From assembly GCA_030704615.1 (NCBI GenBank), contig CM060732.1, positions 67,997,053-68,057,052 of the forward strand: DNA of 60,000 bases. Reading direction: 5' to 3'. The notes beneath the pieces were generated by a model, which saw nothing but the letters and a program-made list of their open reading frames with translations, did no database searches and was not told the DNA's origin. Shown here in pieces: positions 31,995 through 43,719 of this stretch (the first letter of the stretch is position 1; the number at the start of each line of letters is the position of its first letter). Source of the stretch: Takakia lepidozioides (taxonomy: Eukaryota > Streptophyta > Takakiopsida > Takakiales > Takakiaceae). A program made the position numbers and the translations under genes.

Positions 31995-33478
31995 GGTTGA
32001 CAGATACGATGTAATACCAAATGGGAGTGCAGAAGTAGTCACCACTATCTGCAACCTCCATTGCTCAGCCATGCACAAGCTAATGATCCATGTCAAGCAA
32101 TTTAGATCCATTGCTTGACCCAACACATGTCGGCGTGATGCCTCTGACAGAGCTGACACATCTATAGTGCCCGTGGCAAATCCCATTGCCCGCTCTCACT
32201 CATCCGCATTGGGCTACACCAATTGTTGTAGCGTACTGTCCCAAATCAACCCAAGACCATTGTCTCGAAAAGCATGAGACGAGGGAAAGCTCATGAGCGT
32301 AGGTAAGGCCGCACGTGGCTGCCCCATCCAATTGACCACTACTAGAGGTGGACGGTCATCATGTCACACCCTCTGTGGTTGCCCCCCTTGGTCCAAAATG
32401 CCCTCAACCGTGAGATTGGGTGGCCGTTGAATGGAATCGTATACTCTCTTGAGCAGCTCTGGTGGTGCAAGATTGGTCCACCACAATCGAGGTCGATGCG
32501 CGCGTGATCCCACCGCTGCTGCATCCAATAGCACCGCCGATCCAATCCAAGACCGCACCTGATGCACACTGGCCATAACCCTAGCCCGAGAGTCCCCCAT
32601 AAGAGGAACATTCTCCAAGATATAGGCTAGAGGTTGCACTTGCCTCGTTTGCAAGTCACGCAACACTCTCAACATCTCCCAAAACAAATGCGATCGTGCA
32701 TTATGCAAGCCATTCCTATGATCTGCGGGAGAGTGTCTTTGGCAAGGCCATCCAGCTATCACCAAGTCAATGGCACCATGCCGGTCCAAATCATAATGTC
32801 GTCCTTTTGATACCCTTGAATTGCTGAGAGAGGCAACAACTGAGGATACTGGTGTGTGAGCAAGGCAATGTGGCGCATAGAAATACGCCGAGCTATCTCA
32901 TCCTTCTCCACATACAAGTACTTGTGTATTTTAATCCCTGCTTGCAGCACTCCTGCAAGCCCAGTGCTCATGCCTCTAAACAGGTCTAGCAAACAAATCC
33001 TTGAGTCAGATGGTTGTCAGGTAATGGGCACTGTGTCCAATGGGGCTAATTGAGGAGGTCCAGGTGATGTCACTGAATTCCCCTCACCCACCAATGGAAA
33101 GGCCTCCTGCCATGCTTGTTGCACATACTCGGCTGCTACTCGATGCAAATTCCTAACTGTACCCCAAAGTGAGCTATGCACAGGCACATGAGGAAGCAAC
33201 TCAGCTTTGTATGCTAATTGTTTGTCCTCATCAGCTGGTGGCCTATCACCTGCATGGTTATTGCCCTCTAAGAGCTCACCACCCCAAGCCACCACCCCTG
33301 AGAATGCAGCCAATGTAGGCATCATGTTCCTATGATCCACCGCTATATTCCCAATAAATCGCACTGGGAGCAGTGCACGTCGGCCATCCCCTGACTGCCA
33401 AGTGAGAGAAGTCTGGTGGGGGTAGCATCTTGGGGGATGGCAGTTAGGGTAATGTGTGTCTAGGGCAATATATGTCAT
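31995..33478 (-). pseudogene. C5 cytosine DNA methyltransferase, decayed
   Basis: The minus strand holds the catalytic motifs in canonical order. Motif I is LLDLFRGMSTGLAGVLQAGI (about 32995-32935). Motif IV is DLVIAGWPCQRHS with the catalytic Cys (about 32745). Motif VI is AYILENVPLMGDS; motif VIII is SRAHRPRLWWTNLAP; motifs IX-X are ERAMGFATG and SEASRRHVLGQAMDLN (about 32190-32090). The order I-IV-VI-VIII-X is that of DNMT1/DNMT3/CMT, not of plant DRM, where it is permuted. PCQ resembles DNMT1/CMT, and the tail resembles DNMT3. Breaks: TGA near 33015, a 1-bp shift near 32790, and TGAs near 32365 and 32190. The N-terminal 150 codons (33478-33020) are not recognised. E1 abuts its 3' end. It could be a host gene relic or retroelement cargo. 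Confidence 0.75.
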
Positions 33479-33539
33479 AGCAGCGGGTGATGTGCTGCCA
33501 ATTTTGAGGATAGAGACAGCTTATAAGCTGTAGATTTGT

Positions 33540-34765
33540 ATCAGTGGTTTCTTCTGACACATATTGCTCCCAGTTTGCCACAACCAATTTTGTTTGCGTT
33601 TGTAGTGCAATGTGTGCGAGCCTGCTAGGGAAGGGCAAAGAGGTCCATGGTTGCATCGTCAAAGCTGGAATTGTGGCAGATGTCATTCTGAACAATACCC
33701 TTGTGGACAGGGAATGTTCAACAATATGGCTGAGCGAAATGTGGTGTCGTGGAACGTGCTGATCGCCGGACATGCACAACAGGGGCGGGGATTGCAGGTT
33801 TTGGAGACCTATGAGCAAATGGTTTGGGAGGGGGTGAAGTCCGACCACAAATTACGTTTGTTTGTATCTGTAGTGCATGTGTGAGCCTGCTGGAGAAGGG
33901 CAAAGAGATCCATGGCTGCATCGTCAAAGCTGGAATTGTGGCAGATTTCATCCTGAACAATACTCTTGTGGAGATGTATGCCAAGCTCAAAGAGGAATTG
34001 GAGATATATGAGCAAATATTGCGAGAAGGAGTGCAGTCTGGCCGGGTCGAGGCCAAGAGGGCAAAGAGGTCCATGGTGACATCGTCAAAGCTGGAATTGT
34101 ACCATATATCATTCTGAAATAGTACCCTTACATAGACATGTATGCCAAATGTGGGTGCATCAAGGATGCAAAGGGAGTGTTCAACAATATGGCTGAACGA
34201 AATGTGGTATGATCATAGAGCCCATGATTGCAGGATATGTATAGTGGGATGGAGTCCTTGAAGACCTCTAAGCAAATGGTGCATGAATTAAGTAGCCCAT
34301 TGACCACATCAGGTTTCTTTGTGTTTGCAATGCGCATTGTATGTACAAGCTTGGCAGCCCTAGAAAAGGACAATTATAAGGTCTATGTTGACATTATAAA
34401 GGGGTGTTTGCTGAGATCATGAGATCGGGTCTTTGCTCTTGTCATAGATTGAAAACAAGTCTAGGGTAGTTTATGTCTAACCTCATTTTCAAGGACAATC
34501 TTTGGGCACCAAACCTCTACAGTTTTGGACACAACCCATGGTCTACTCCCATTACGAGGATCATAAATGTTTGGGGCTTACTTGCATGGAGCTGCGATGC
34601 TTAGATATCGGGCAATTACATTCTCCTTTGCTCTTTGCATCTGTTTACTAGTTCATGGTGACATAGTCAAAGCTGGAAATGTACTAGATGTTAGCCTGAA
34701 CACTGCCCTGAAGCCTAACCTGGAGTTATTGCCAATGTGGCAGCAGGAATTATCCAAAAACAAAT
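33540..34765 (+). pseudogene. PPR protein debris (PLS type)
   Basis: Shifted segments match plant organelle RNA-editing PPR proteins: SLLGKGKEVHGCIVKAGIVA then DVILNNTLVD (33610-33710), NNMAERNVVSWNVLIAGHAQ (33715-33780), YEQMVWEGVKSD (33805-33845), a second SLLEKGKEIHGCIVKAGIVA copy (33885-33950) with NNTLVEMYAKL, and weaker third and fourth copies (34060-34200; 34640-34700, VHGDIVKAGNVLDVSLNTAL). The KxVHxxIVKAG..D..LNNTLVDMYAKCG pattern is the L/S-motif signature. Multiple frameshifts and stops break it. Repeated modules in tandem suggest decay of a single gene or unequal duplications. Confidence 0.75.
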
Positions 34766-36465
34766 AACGTAGATGTGGAGAAGCTTGTTGGTGAATCTAT
34801 GGTGGTTTTGTAGTGATTTTGACATGTTACTGTAGGTAGGGTTGGGGTGTTTCCTCGAAGAACTTCAGGCCGTCAATGTCAGCTGCTTCAGCTGCTAGCA
34901 GCAAGGCTGAAGATGTATTCATGGTTTGTACACAGGCATGGATAGCTGAAGGACCAGGGATAGAGTGTGGGTCTAGATTCATAAGAGGGCCGGATTTCAA
35001 GTGAAGAAGATGTACGATCGACATCCAGACAAAGAAGATTAACACTTTGATAAGGTATGATCTGGACTGAATATATTGTCTTCATGGCTGACGTGAGGCT
35101 TTTCACAGATTCTCACCTCTTTGTCATGGTAGGCATGATGGTACATCCACAAGCTATAGTGCCTTTGGATGAGAAGCAGTCCCCTCACAAAGTCTACCGC
35201 TCGTTTTCTCAAGAGCATACCAATTCTTTGTCTGCCAGAATGCTACGCTATCCTTTTCACTCTGAAACAAAATCCACTTGTCATGTAGGGTTGGAGTAGC
35301 CCTACCTGAGTTACCATCACACCCTCTCTTATTGTGTGGGCGACAACCTGAGATTACCATGATTGATTATTTTCAAGATCTTTAGGAACACTCAATCAGC
35401 TGACATGATTGTTGTTAGCTGTGTCAAGTCGCAATCTCAAGCTTAGAATGGAACCTCAAGGCTGGCTTGGTAGAGCAGGGACTATTCCACTTTGGGTGCT
35501 TATTACATGTATTCTTACCTCTGGGCTTGCAATTTTGTGCAACAGGCCTGATGGACTTGAGAAGGCTTATGTAAGGCTAACAACTAATTATGATGCGTTG
35601 GATATGGCAAACAAACTGTGTATCATCTAGAATGGTTCTTGTTGTTTGGAACTGGGTTGGTTTGAGAGGTGTTTTGTAAGTTTTGTAGTTTTGCAAAGTG
35701 TTTTTCATGAGTTTCATCCATAAACGTGTGTTAAAATGTCTGGCTTTAGAACAGTTATGTTTTGATAGCTTTCATAGTTATGTGCTAATGACTGCTAATG
35801 AAGGCACAATCTTCAATTTCACCTTGTTTTCCCCTCTTATCAGAATCGCCCCTAATTATTCATGTCTGAATTCTGCAAGTTAGCTGGTTGAGTGAAGCTT
35901 TGATAGTTTGGAGTGACTTTGACATGATTCTGCCAATGTGATAACAGGAAAGTATCAGAAACAGGTAACACAGACGAGGAGAAGTTGTGGAATGAATACT
36001 TTTCTGACCCCAGTCAATGGTGGGACAATCGAGGCAAGAAGGTGAATGTTTGTTGGATTATAGAGAGTAGCGGATGCAATTGAGCGTAGAAACTAGTGTG
36101 ATAAGTTGAGTTGGGTGCTTCCTAGAACAAATCTAGGCTGTCATCGTCAACTGCTAGCAACAAGGCAATGTTGTATGCATGATTCGTGCTAGGCATGGAT
36201 AGCTTAAGGAGCAGGGATAGAGTGTGGGTGCAGATTCACCCAAGAGGGCCGGACTTCAAGCTCCAGATTAACTATGAAGCTACAAGAAACCTGCATGGGT
36301 AGATGGTCAACTGGCAGCAACGACACAATTGATAAAATCAGACATTGTTAATGAAGGCATCTTCTTCATCACATTTCACCCTGTTTTTCCCTCTTATCAG
36401 AATCGATCCAAAATTTCCCGTCGAAGGGGCTGTTTTAGCATCTTAAAAGAAACCCCACCTTAGCA
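34766..36465. repeat. Non-coding region with a roughly 280-bp direct repeat
   Basis: 34725-35010 and 35930-36270 are similar in the same orientation: CAATGTGGCAGCAGGAA versus CAATGTGATAACAGGAA, GCATGGATAGCT in both, then CAGGGATAGAGTGTGGGT and AGAGGGCCGGA. No gene is recognised between them. Confidence 0.6.
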
Positions 36466-36468
36466 AAT

Positions 36469-37044
36469 GTGTTTTTACTGGTAGAGCGGATAGAGCTCAA
36501 TATGGTGGAGGAGCGGGTGGTTATGGTGCGGTTTGGCAAGGATACACAACGAAGTGGAGTTCCTAGCCAACAACAACCAATTCCCCAACGTGCTCAAGGC
36601 AACAAGGGGGCTCAGATGAAGCCTAGGGAAGGCCAGAGAGGATCTCAGATTCAGAGGTCTCTCCTTTTATTCTCAGGCCAGCAACAGATGAGTGTGTCAT
36701 GTTGGGATTGTGGAGGATCCCATGTCAAGAAGGATTGCCCGGAGAGAGGCAAAGGGCCGACACAGGCACAGCCTACACAATTACAATGTGGGCATTGTGG
36801 CAAGTATGGGCATGAGGAGGCCCATTGTTATGACTTGCATCGTGAGCTACGGCCAGGCCAGTCCCAAAGGAACAATGGTGGCCGAGGACGAGACAATGTA
36901 GTTCAGAGAGGTAAAGGTGGTAGAGGTCGTGGTGGAGGTCTTAACCAAAACCAAAGAGCACAGGGTCAAGGTCAAGGTCATGACCAAGCACTAGAAGCAT
37001 TCGTGTCATTTACCACTGAGGTAACGACTCATTTTGAGTCGTAA
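36469..37044 (+). pseudogene. Retrotransposon Gag C-terminal fragment with two zinc knuckles
   Basis: An open frame of 191 codons with SCWDCGGSHVKKDCPERGKG (CX2CX3HX4C) and CGHCGKYGHEEAHC (CX2CX4HX4C) at about residues 77-89 and 106-119. A Gly/Arg-rich tail follows (RGKGGRGRGGGLNQNQRAQG), then EAFVSFTTEV. These are nucleic-acid-binding knuckles of a gypsy-type Gag. No protease or pol follows: the frame ends at 37044 and a minus-strand gag piece begins at 37087. It may be a remnant of a separate element. Confidence 0.7.
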
Positions 37045-37086
37045 AAGTCAAAAAACTGGGATCGACTGTAAGTTACAAACGACTAG

Positions 37087-37323
37087 TTACATAAAAAACG
37101 TAAATAGTTGTGGATTGCGCATCTGCTGCAAATCACACCAACTATCAAACTCCTGTATAAAATCATCAAGCTCGATGGTGCCCACAGCTCCAGAGTACTG
37201 ACGTGGCCCCTTGGTAGCTCCATATATTTCCTCCATTATATCCCACAATAATGGCACGGAAATGGCTTGCACCCTCGGCGAGAATCCTCCTAACTCTAAG
37301 TCTGAACCTTCCTCAGAAGACAC
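37087..37323 (-). pseudogene. Retrotransposon Gag N-terminal fragment
   Basis: The minus strand reads FSGAVG-type sequence (RQYSGAVGTIELDDFIQEFD then SWCDLQQMRNPQLFTFF), which matches the start of gypsy Gag capsid domains (FSGxxG..FIxEFxSWCDLQxxRNP..FTPF). It has 78 codons and nothing downstream. It lies head-on to the Gag C-terminal fragment on +, so the two are not one gene. Confidence 0.6.
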
Positions 37324-37329
37324 TGAATG

Positions 37330-38030
37330 TGAGGTGGCCTAAACCGCACACCTCGTCTCTAATCCTTTTTTCCACAAGGTAACCGGGTAGAGAATCTGAT
37401 ACGGTTTAGAATACTAGGTTTCTAACGTAAACTTGCACCTGCACCTGCATCCACCGCAAACACTCTTATGGTCTGTTGGTCATCAACCCGACCTCACCAT
37501 AAGAGAAACAATAATGGTCTGACTGGTCATCACCCCAGCCTCACCACCGACAGCACGCTCTAGGATTGACCGGTGATCAAATCCGGACCAACCTCCTATG
37601 AAAACAAACGCCCACACAAAGCTAACATGACGCACAGTCAAGCATGCAGGTGTGGAGAGGATCCAAACACAAGAAAATCAAGATAGCAGCTCCCCCACAC
37701 CAAAAACACTCCACAATGTTGCTCCTGCAATGACACCCCAGCCCAAACCCGGACTGACTCTTGCCTCCACCTACGGAAAGGTTTTGGCCTACAGAGATGT
37801 TGAAAGACTACAGGGAAGAGAGACTAAAGCAATTCCTAAGCCCAGAATGCTCTCATCCCACTACCTTATCTCCACACTCTCTAGCTAGAGCAATAGACAA
37901 GACTACCTTTCAAGGGTCTCTCAAATAACTCTCCAGGAGCCCTCAAGATGTCTCTCAAACAATCTCACTAAGGCTCCCAAACCTTGCAATAATGGGGACT
38001 CCAAACAGTACACCAAGGCCCAAAGAGCCC
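37330..38030. other. Non-coding interval
   Basis: Short repeated phrases such as GGTCTG..GGTCATCA.CCC.ACCTCACCA (37465-37560). No gene was recognised. Confidence 0.4.
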
Positions 38031-38039
38031 GGCCAAATG

Positions 38040-38365
38040 TGGCCCTCGAGGAGCCCAAATAGTCCCTCACACAAGTCGCCAAAGACTCCTCAAGCTCGTC
38101 AAATATTGGCTCCAAGGACCCCAAATAGTCCTCCAAGGACCCCCAATAGTCCTCCAAATAGTCCTCAAGCTCGCCAAATATTGGCCTCCAAGGACCCCAA
38201 ATAGTCCTCCAAGGACTCCCAATGGTCCTCCAAACAGTCCTCCCAGGACTCCCAATGGTCCTCCAAATGGTCCTCCAAGGACCCCAAACAGTCCTCCAAG
38301 GACTCCCAATGGTCCTCCAAACAGTCCTCCAAGGACTCTTCCTACGTTCCCAAGTTCCCAATAGG
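38040..38365. repeat. Minisatellite of TCCTCCAAGGAC units
   Basis: Tandem variants of AGTCCTCCAAGGACCCCAA and GGTCCTCCAAACAGTCCTCC, about 15-36 bp each, free of stops in several frames on both strands by virtue of composition. This produces long spurious frames such as WRTIWGPWRTI. Confidence 0.85.
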
Positions 38366-40140
38366 TTCCCAAAGTTCCCTAAGAGTATACCATAGTATTT
38401 CCCCAGTATTCCCCTGGGCCTATACGTAATTTTTTTGTATTCCCCCTTGTATTCTCCTTAGGAATAGCCATTTCCCCCTAGCAATAGTCATTTCCCCCTC
38501 ATAGAGTAGTTCATTTCCCCCTAGGATTTAGCCACTTCCCCCTCTATTTCCTTGAGGTTTAGCCTTACCAAGCTAGGGTTTGTGCTCATTGGGGCTCTAT
38601 GCTTAATCGCCTTAAGCATCCATGAATTCTATGGGGTACCAAGGCAAATTCCCTTGATCTTCTTCACCTTAAGCTACTCAAGCTTGTCTCCAACTCAACT
38701 AGCAATGCATTGGCCACACAACAAGCTCAATTTCTCTTTGGAAGCTACAAACAAGCTTCTACCTCTTTTGGCAAGCCACCAAGCCTTGTGTCCTCTCAAG
38801 CCTTGGTCATTCAAGCTCCCTTCACTTGCTATCTCAAGAGCCACTCCTCTCAAGCTTGAAAGGGCAAAGTTCAAGCCAAAAGCATGCTCCACACATGCAT
38901 CACCTCATACACAAGGGAATCAACTTGCTCCCTTCACCTTCTAGCTCTCCTCAAGCTTGAAGTTGGAAGCCACACTTGGGAAGCATGCTCCACATAAGCA
39001 TCACTTGCTTGGTCAACCACTTGCTTCACCAAGAGCAATCCACCACAAAGCTCACACTACTATGAGCATGCATAGCCGGGCATAGCCTCCCCCTCTTGTC
39101 AGATTACATAGTTAAAGTGAAGCTATGAATACCTTGAATGATGATCTCTCTTCAAGGACTTCCCACAAGTTGTTCTCCAAGCCCTTCCAATGCACTAAGC
39201 TTGGCTCCACACTACCATGATTGGAAGACTTCTTCACATGCTCCCCTTCAAACCTCTTGAGCTTCCTAATGCTCTCCAAGTGCTTGCCCTTGTTGTCTTC
39301 AAGCCCAAGGGTCAATGCACGCTAGAGTGATATCATTCCGCGAAATTTTTGTATATTTTTTTGCATATTTTTTTGTATACTTTTTGCTCATTTTTATTTT
39401 TATTTTAACTTTTTCTTATACTTTTCTTATACTTTTCTTATACTTTTTGATACTTTTGAGGTCTTGAACATATGCTTTAGAGTAGGCTACACCTTATGCA
39501 CTTGAAATTATTGAATTTGAGTATGTATTCATCAACTAAAGTATCATGTCCATTTTGGCGTTTTTTTAAGTGAAAATTTCAAAATCGGGCAGCCATAATT
39601 CATAGAATACACATTAGATGGTTCTGAAAATTTTACACTGGTTTTGTAGGTAGGTGATCTAATACTGTACCAAGTTTCAAGCTCAACGGACCAAATTTAT
39701 AAATTTGACCTATAAATTTGAAGGTCTCATATGCATGGGGCGGACATCGCTACAGCTTTGCATAAAAGTACCCAAAATTCATACATGGTACAACCTATCT
39801 CAAATATACTTTGTGAAAGAGATTCCCTACATTCTCTTCTTTCCAGAAAGTATATATATGATGGTATAAAAATGTAAGGGTTGAAGTTGGTATACTGACA
39901 AAATTTCACTAAGTGGACAATACTTTTTGGGCCACTCTAGCATACATTGACCCCCAAGCCTATGTAGCTCTTTGGCTTCTCTTCCACAACATCCACAATT
40001 GAGCTTGTTTAATCCTAGATTGATAGTGAAATGAGCACTAACAATCCTTTAGTTGCTCTCCTCAAGCCATGGCACACACCATTGACTCCATAATGTATAG
40101 AAATAATTCTCAATCCCTAGAATCCATGCTTTAACACACA
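38366..40140. other. Non-coding, pyrimidine-rich region
   Basis: Contains about 24-bp TTTCCCCCT(A/C)..ATAG repeats (38440-38545), a TTCAAGCTTG-rich stretch (38650-38960) and CTTTTCTTATA triplets (39415-39455). The 130-codon frame at 38552-38944 is compositional and has no domain. Confidence 0.45.
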
Positions 40141-40144
40141 CAAG

Positions 40145-40500
40145 ACTTCCCTCTTGCAATCCTTGCAAATATTGTGGCAAACAAGCTTTTTCTTGAGCTC
40201 CCCAACACCTTGGAGTAACACCACGAGTACCTTTCCTTGCAACCCTTGCAAGTCTTGTGATACAAGAGCTAAATTCTCCTTGCTCTCAATTCCTTGGTGC
40301 GTGCAACTTCACCAAACACCTTTCCTTACAAGCCTTGTGATCTACAAGAGCTCCATCTTTGAGCTCTCCACCTCCTTAGGGCAAAGCAATATCTCTCAAA
40401 GCCCTAACACCACAAGGATTTTCCTTTACAATATATGCAACACCTTGCAACACAAGAGCTATCTTCTCAAGCTCTTTAACACACAAGTGCTAAACTAACC
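40145..40500. repeat. Imperfect 80-100-bp tandem repeats
   Basis: About four diverged units with CCTTGCAA, a short gap, TTGTG, then ACAAGAGCT and CTC (TTGAGCTC/CAAGCTC). No gene. Confidence 0.5.
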
Positions 40501-40544
40501 CTTACACTCCGCACTCACAAGCATAAGGTCATCTTCTTGTAGTG

Positions 40545-40838
40545 ATGAAAGTGAACACAAAGGAAACACTCCACTCATGATCAATCCACTCAATTATATA
40601 AACTAAGTCAAGCCAATGGCACCTTTGCTAAGGGAATCCACCCTACAAAGCCCTCACCACACTCCCACTCAATACCTAGAGCTATGGAGGTGGAAGAGGC
40701 TTATGGAGGCTCAACTACAAGAAGATGAGCCCTCCTCCACACTCACAAGGGGAAAACCCATCCCCATGTCCCAAGTGAGGTTTGACACCTCACCTGGCAT
40801 GTGAGACCAAATGAAGTCCCAACACACAAAATACAAAT
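40545..40838 (+). repeat. Interspersed repeat R1, copy 2
   Basis: Matches 7263-7552 in the same orientation with small indels. Both copies end at ACACAAAATACAAATA. That common boundary argues for a defined element end. Confidence 0.8.
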
Positions 40839-41180
40839 ACAAATAATCCAAAATGTCATAGTTAACTAGAAGTAGGTAATTCTAGTTAACCATGACTAAA
40901 ACCATGACATCTATATTCCAGACCATGTATTCATTTAAATTCCAAAACGACGATATATTGGTACACATATCTATTTGTAATTAGTTTTTTAATTCTTATT
41001 TGCCAAGAATATATTGTACCATATATTTTTTTGCACCTGGTATCGGAATAAGTGCCCCCCCCCCCGCCCCCAAGGAACTACCAAGTTAAACACTTAACTA
41101 CTCTCATTAAGCCTCGAAAGCGTTCATGCTTTTCAGCACTGTCCTTTTGTCAGTAAATCTGCAACCATGTTGTTGGTGTT
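40839..41180. other. Non-coding interval, poly-C tract
   Basis: Between R1 and the copia pol remnant. A C run at 41056-41073 is broken by a G. No gene. Confidence 0.4.
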
Positions 41181-43500
41181 ACAATATATCAGTTTGACAA
41201 TTTCAACTTCAATCCCTCTCGTACCAAATGATAATGAATCTCAATATGCTTTGTGCGAGCATGAAAAGTTGGATTCTTCAAGAGAGCAATACACCCTTGG
41301 TTGTCATCATATATGATCATGGTATCCCTCTGTAGATGACCAAATATACTAGAGAGAAATGATGATAACCACAATGCTTGCCTTTGAGATGCAGCCACAT
41401 AATCTTCCTCAATTGAAGACATAACAATCGTAGATTGCTTCTTGTTGCTTCAGCTAACAACTCCCATACAACTCCATTTGCTAGCATAAAAACATAGCTA
41501 GATATACTAAAATGGCGGTCATTAACATTACCAGCCCAATCTGCATCACAATAGCCGTATAGGTCCGTGCTTTTGCAAGTACTATCTGAGATACCATATG
41601 ACCAACTTGGTTGGACAACCCAACATTATCATTGTTTTTTCTCAAGCACAGACCGTAGTCCAATGTGCCTTTCAGATAACGGAAAATCCGCTTTACTGCA
41701 ACCCAATGGAGTTGCCCAGGGTTAGCCACAAATTTGCTTACAACCCCAAATATTGTGCAATATTTGGCCTAGTACAGATCATTGCATACATGAGACTTCC
41801 CATAACACTCTGATAGTGAACATCTCTCATTGTTTCTAAGTCTGCAGCACTCTTGGAACTCATCTCATTTGAGAGTTTGCAATTTATAAAAAACAGGGTA
41901 TTTACTGGCATACTTTCAGCCATACCAAACCGCCCTAAGATATCCTCAAGATACTTATGGTGCTGGTTCACGTAAATCGCTTGGTCTTGTTAAACGAGAG
42001 ATACCGATACACGCAAGCAGTATTGGATCTCTTTTAGATCCACTATCTCAAACTTCTTTGAGATATCGCTCTTTGTCTTTTTCTACAGAGCCTGATCAAC
42101 ACATGCTCACATGATCTCTTTCAGATCCACTATCTCAAACTTCTTTGAGATATCGTTCTTTACCTTTTTCAATAGAGCCTGATCAACACATGATCACATG
42201 ATCTCTTTCAGATCCACTATCTCAAACTTCTTTGAGATATCATTTTTTGTCTTTTCAACAGAGCCAAGTCATTAGAGACCAAAATCAAATCATTGACATA
42301 CAATGTTATGATCACAAAAGAGTTTCCATGAGTCCTCTTATAATAAACATTATAATCAGCAGAGCTCATCTCAAACTCTTCAGCCATGAAATATGCATCA
42401 ATCTTGTCATTCCATACCCTAGGGGATTGCTTCAAACCATACAAGGATTTGAGGAGTTTACACATCATCATCTCTTTCCCTTTTACAGCAAATCCCTCTG
42501 GCTGGTCCATGTATATTTATTCCATAAGATCTCCATTGAGAAAGGCTGTACATACATCCATCTGATGTACCTCAAGATTTTTAATAGTAGCAAACACAAG
42601 AATCACTCAATTGACTCCATCCGTGAAACAACAGGGGAGAATGTTTCATTGTAATCAATACCTTCAATTTGTGAAAACCCTTTCCCAACCAAACGAGCTT
42701 TGTGCCTTGCTACAGAACCATCTGCATTGTACTTAACCTTAAAAATCCATTTGCAGCCAACAGACTGCTGTCCATGTGGAAGTTTAACAAGACTCCAAGT
42801 CTTATCATCTTAAAGAGATTGAAACTGAGAGGCCATTCCAATATGAAGACTTCTCACTCCTAAGTGCATCTGAAACACTTCAAGAGGTTCATCACTATCA
42901 ATGAAATAGGCAGAATATACCTTTGAGGGTTTTTCAATCATAGTAAATTGTACCCCTCAACAATTTCATCTTCTATTTTATCTTCATGAGTTAGAGCCAA
43001 GTTCTTTTTTTCATGGTCCAAACTTCATGGAACTACTGTTTCCGGATGAAAGTTCATGAACTCACTGAATATAACTTCACGACTGATAATTACATACTTG
43101 TTTTTAGGGTTATATAGTTTATACTATTCAATGGCCTCCTCACAATAACTAGTGAGGATACACTTGATTGCTTTTGTATCCAATTTCTTCTTTATCTCTT
43201 TTGGAAACATGAGCAAAATAATACAAACAAAAACTCGCAAATGATCACTTGAAGGTTTCTCACCCTTCCAAACCTCTTTTGGTGTTTTTGTAGAGATTGC
43301 CTTGTTAAAGTTGATTATGAAGATATGTTGCAGTCGCCACTGCTTCTCATGTGTTGCAACACACACCTTACACTTTTAACAACAAAGTGTTAAATTCTTC
43401 ATCTTTGCAACTCCATTATGCTCTGACATATATTGGTGTGGTTAATTGTTTCACAATATCATTCTCTTTACAGAACTGATTAAAATTCTGTAAAATGTAC
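41180..43500 (-). pseudogene. Ty1/copia pol pseudogene (integrase to RNase H)
   Basis: Minus-strand order: integrase core end GEYILQNFNQFCKENDI, VKQLTTP and KTPKEVWKGEKPSSDHLRVF (43510-43200). Then RT, with MDQPEGFAVKGKE, LLKSLYGLKQSPRVWN and the YVNDLILV box (YVDDL normally), at 42510-42300; HHKYLEDILGRFGM and VHYQSVMGSLMYAMICTRPN at 41970-41770; WVAVKRIFRYLKGT at 41700. RNase H, EEDYVAASQRQALWLSSFLS and FHARTKHIEIHYH, lies at 41420-41190. Integrase-before-RT order is diagnostic of copia. Many shifts and stops are present. RT also contains an 87-bp triplication. The 5' part of integrase is cut by E2. Confidence 0.85.
42028..42265 (-). repeat. 87-bp triplication within copia RT
   Basis: AGATCCACTATCTCAAACTT occurs at 42036, 42123 and 42210, with offsets of exactly 87 bp (29 codons). 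Each unit encodes DISKKFEIVDLKEI, normally present once between the YVDD box and the YLEDIL motif. Confidence 0.9.
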
Positions 43501-43506
43501 TCACCA
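43501..43506. repeat. Candidate target site duplication, left
   Basis: TCACCA immediately outside CCCTAGTTATCATTCC. The same six bases follow the right terminus at 53521-53526. Confidence 0.55.
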
Positions 43507-43582
43507 CCCTAGTTATCATTCCTGACGTGACGTGGCCCGGACACGTCGGACGTGCATCACGTCACGTCGAATCCGGACGTTT
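43507..43582. repeat. E2 left terminal inverted repeat
   Basis: CCCTAGTTATCATTCCTGAC, then GTGACGTGG and TCACGTCGAATCCGGACGTT. Its inverse matches the E1 right terminus very closely and the E2 right terminus more loosely (ACGTC..GGGCGTGACGTGACG). Weaker similarity continues through a TA run to about 43735. Confidence 0.8.
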
Positions 43583-43719
43583 TTTCATATATATATATAT
43601 ATATATTGACTTTTACTATTTATTTCTATCCTTTGTAATGACATGACAGCCACAGTGTAAAACAGACGTGGCCAATTATTAATAATTAATTAATTAATTA
43701 AAAAAAATACGTTCGCCCA

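Noticed and set aside
36469-37323. One gag gene spanning both fragments
   Set aside because: The zinc-knuckle part is on + and the capsid start is on -, converging. They cannot be one reading frame.
37921-38372. Minus-strand 146- and 101-codon frames with WRTIWGPWRTIW repeats
   Set aside because: They are artefacts of the TCCTCCAAGGAC minisatellite, which has no stop in several frames.
43507-43535. Minus-strand RNDN-stop-GGEY reading as intact copia integrase RSDNGGEY across the E2 left border
   Set aside because: The same AATGATAAYTAGGG also ends E1, where the flank is not copia, so these bases belong to the element terminus. The copia-like reading is partly coincidence.
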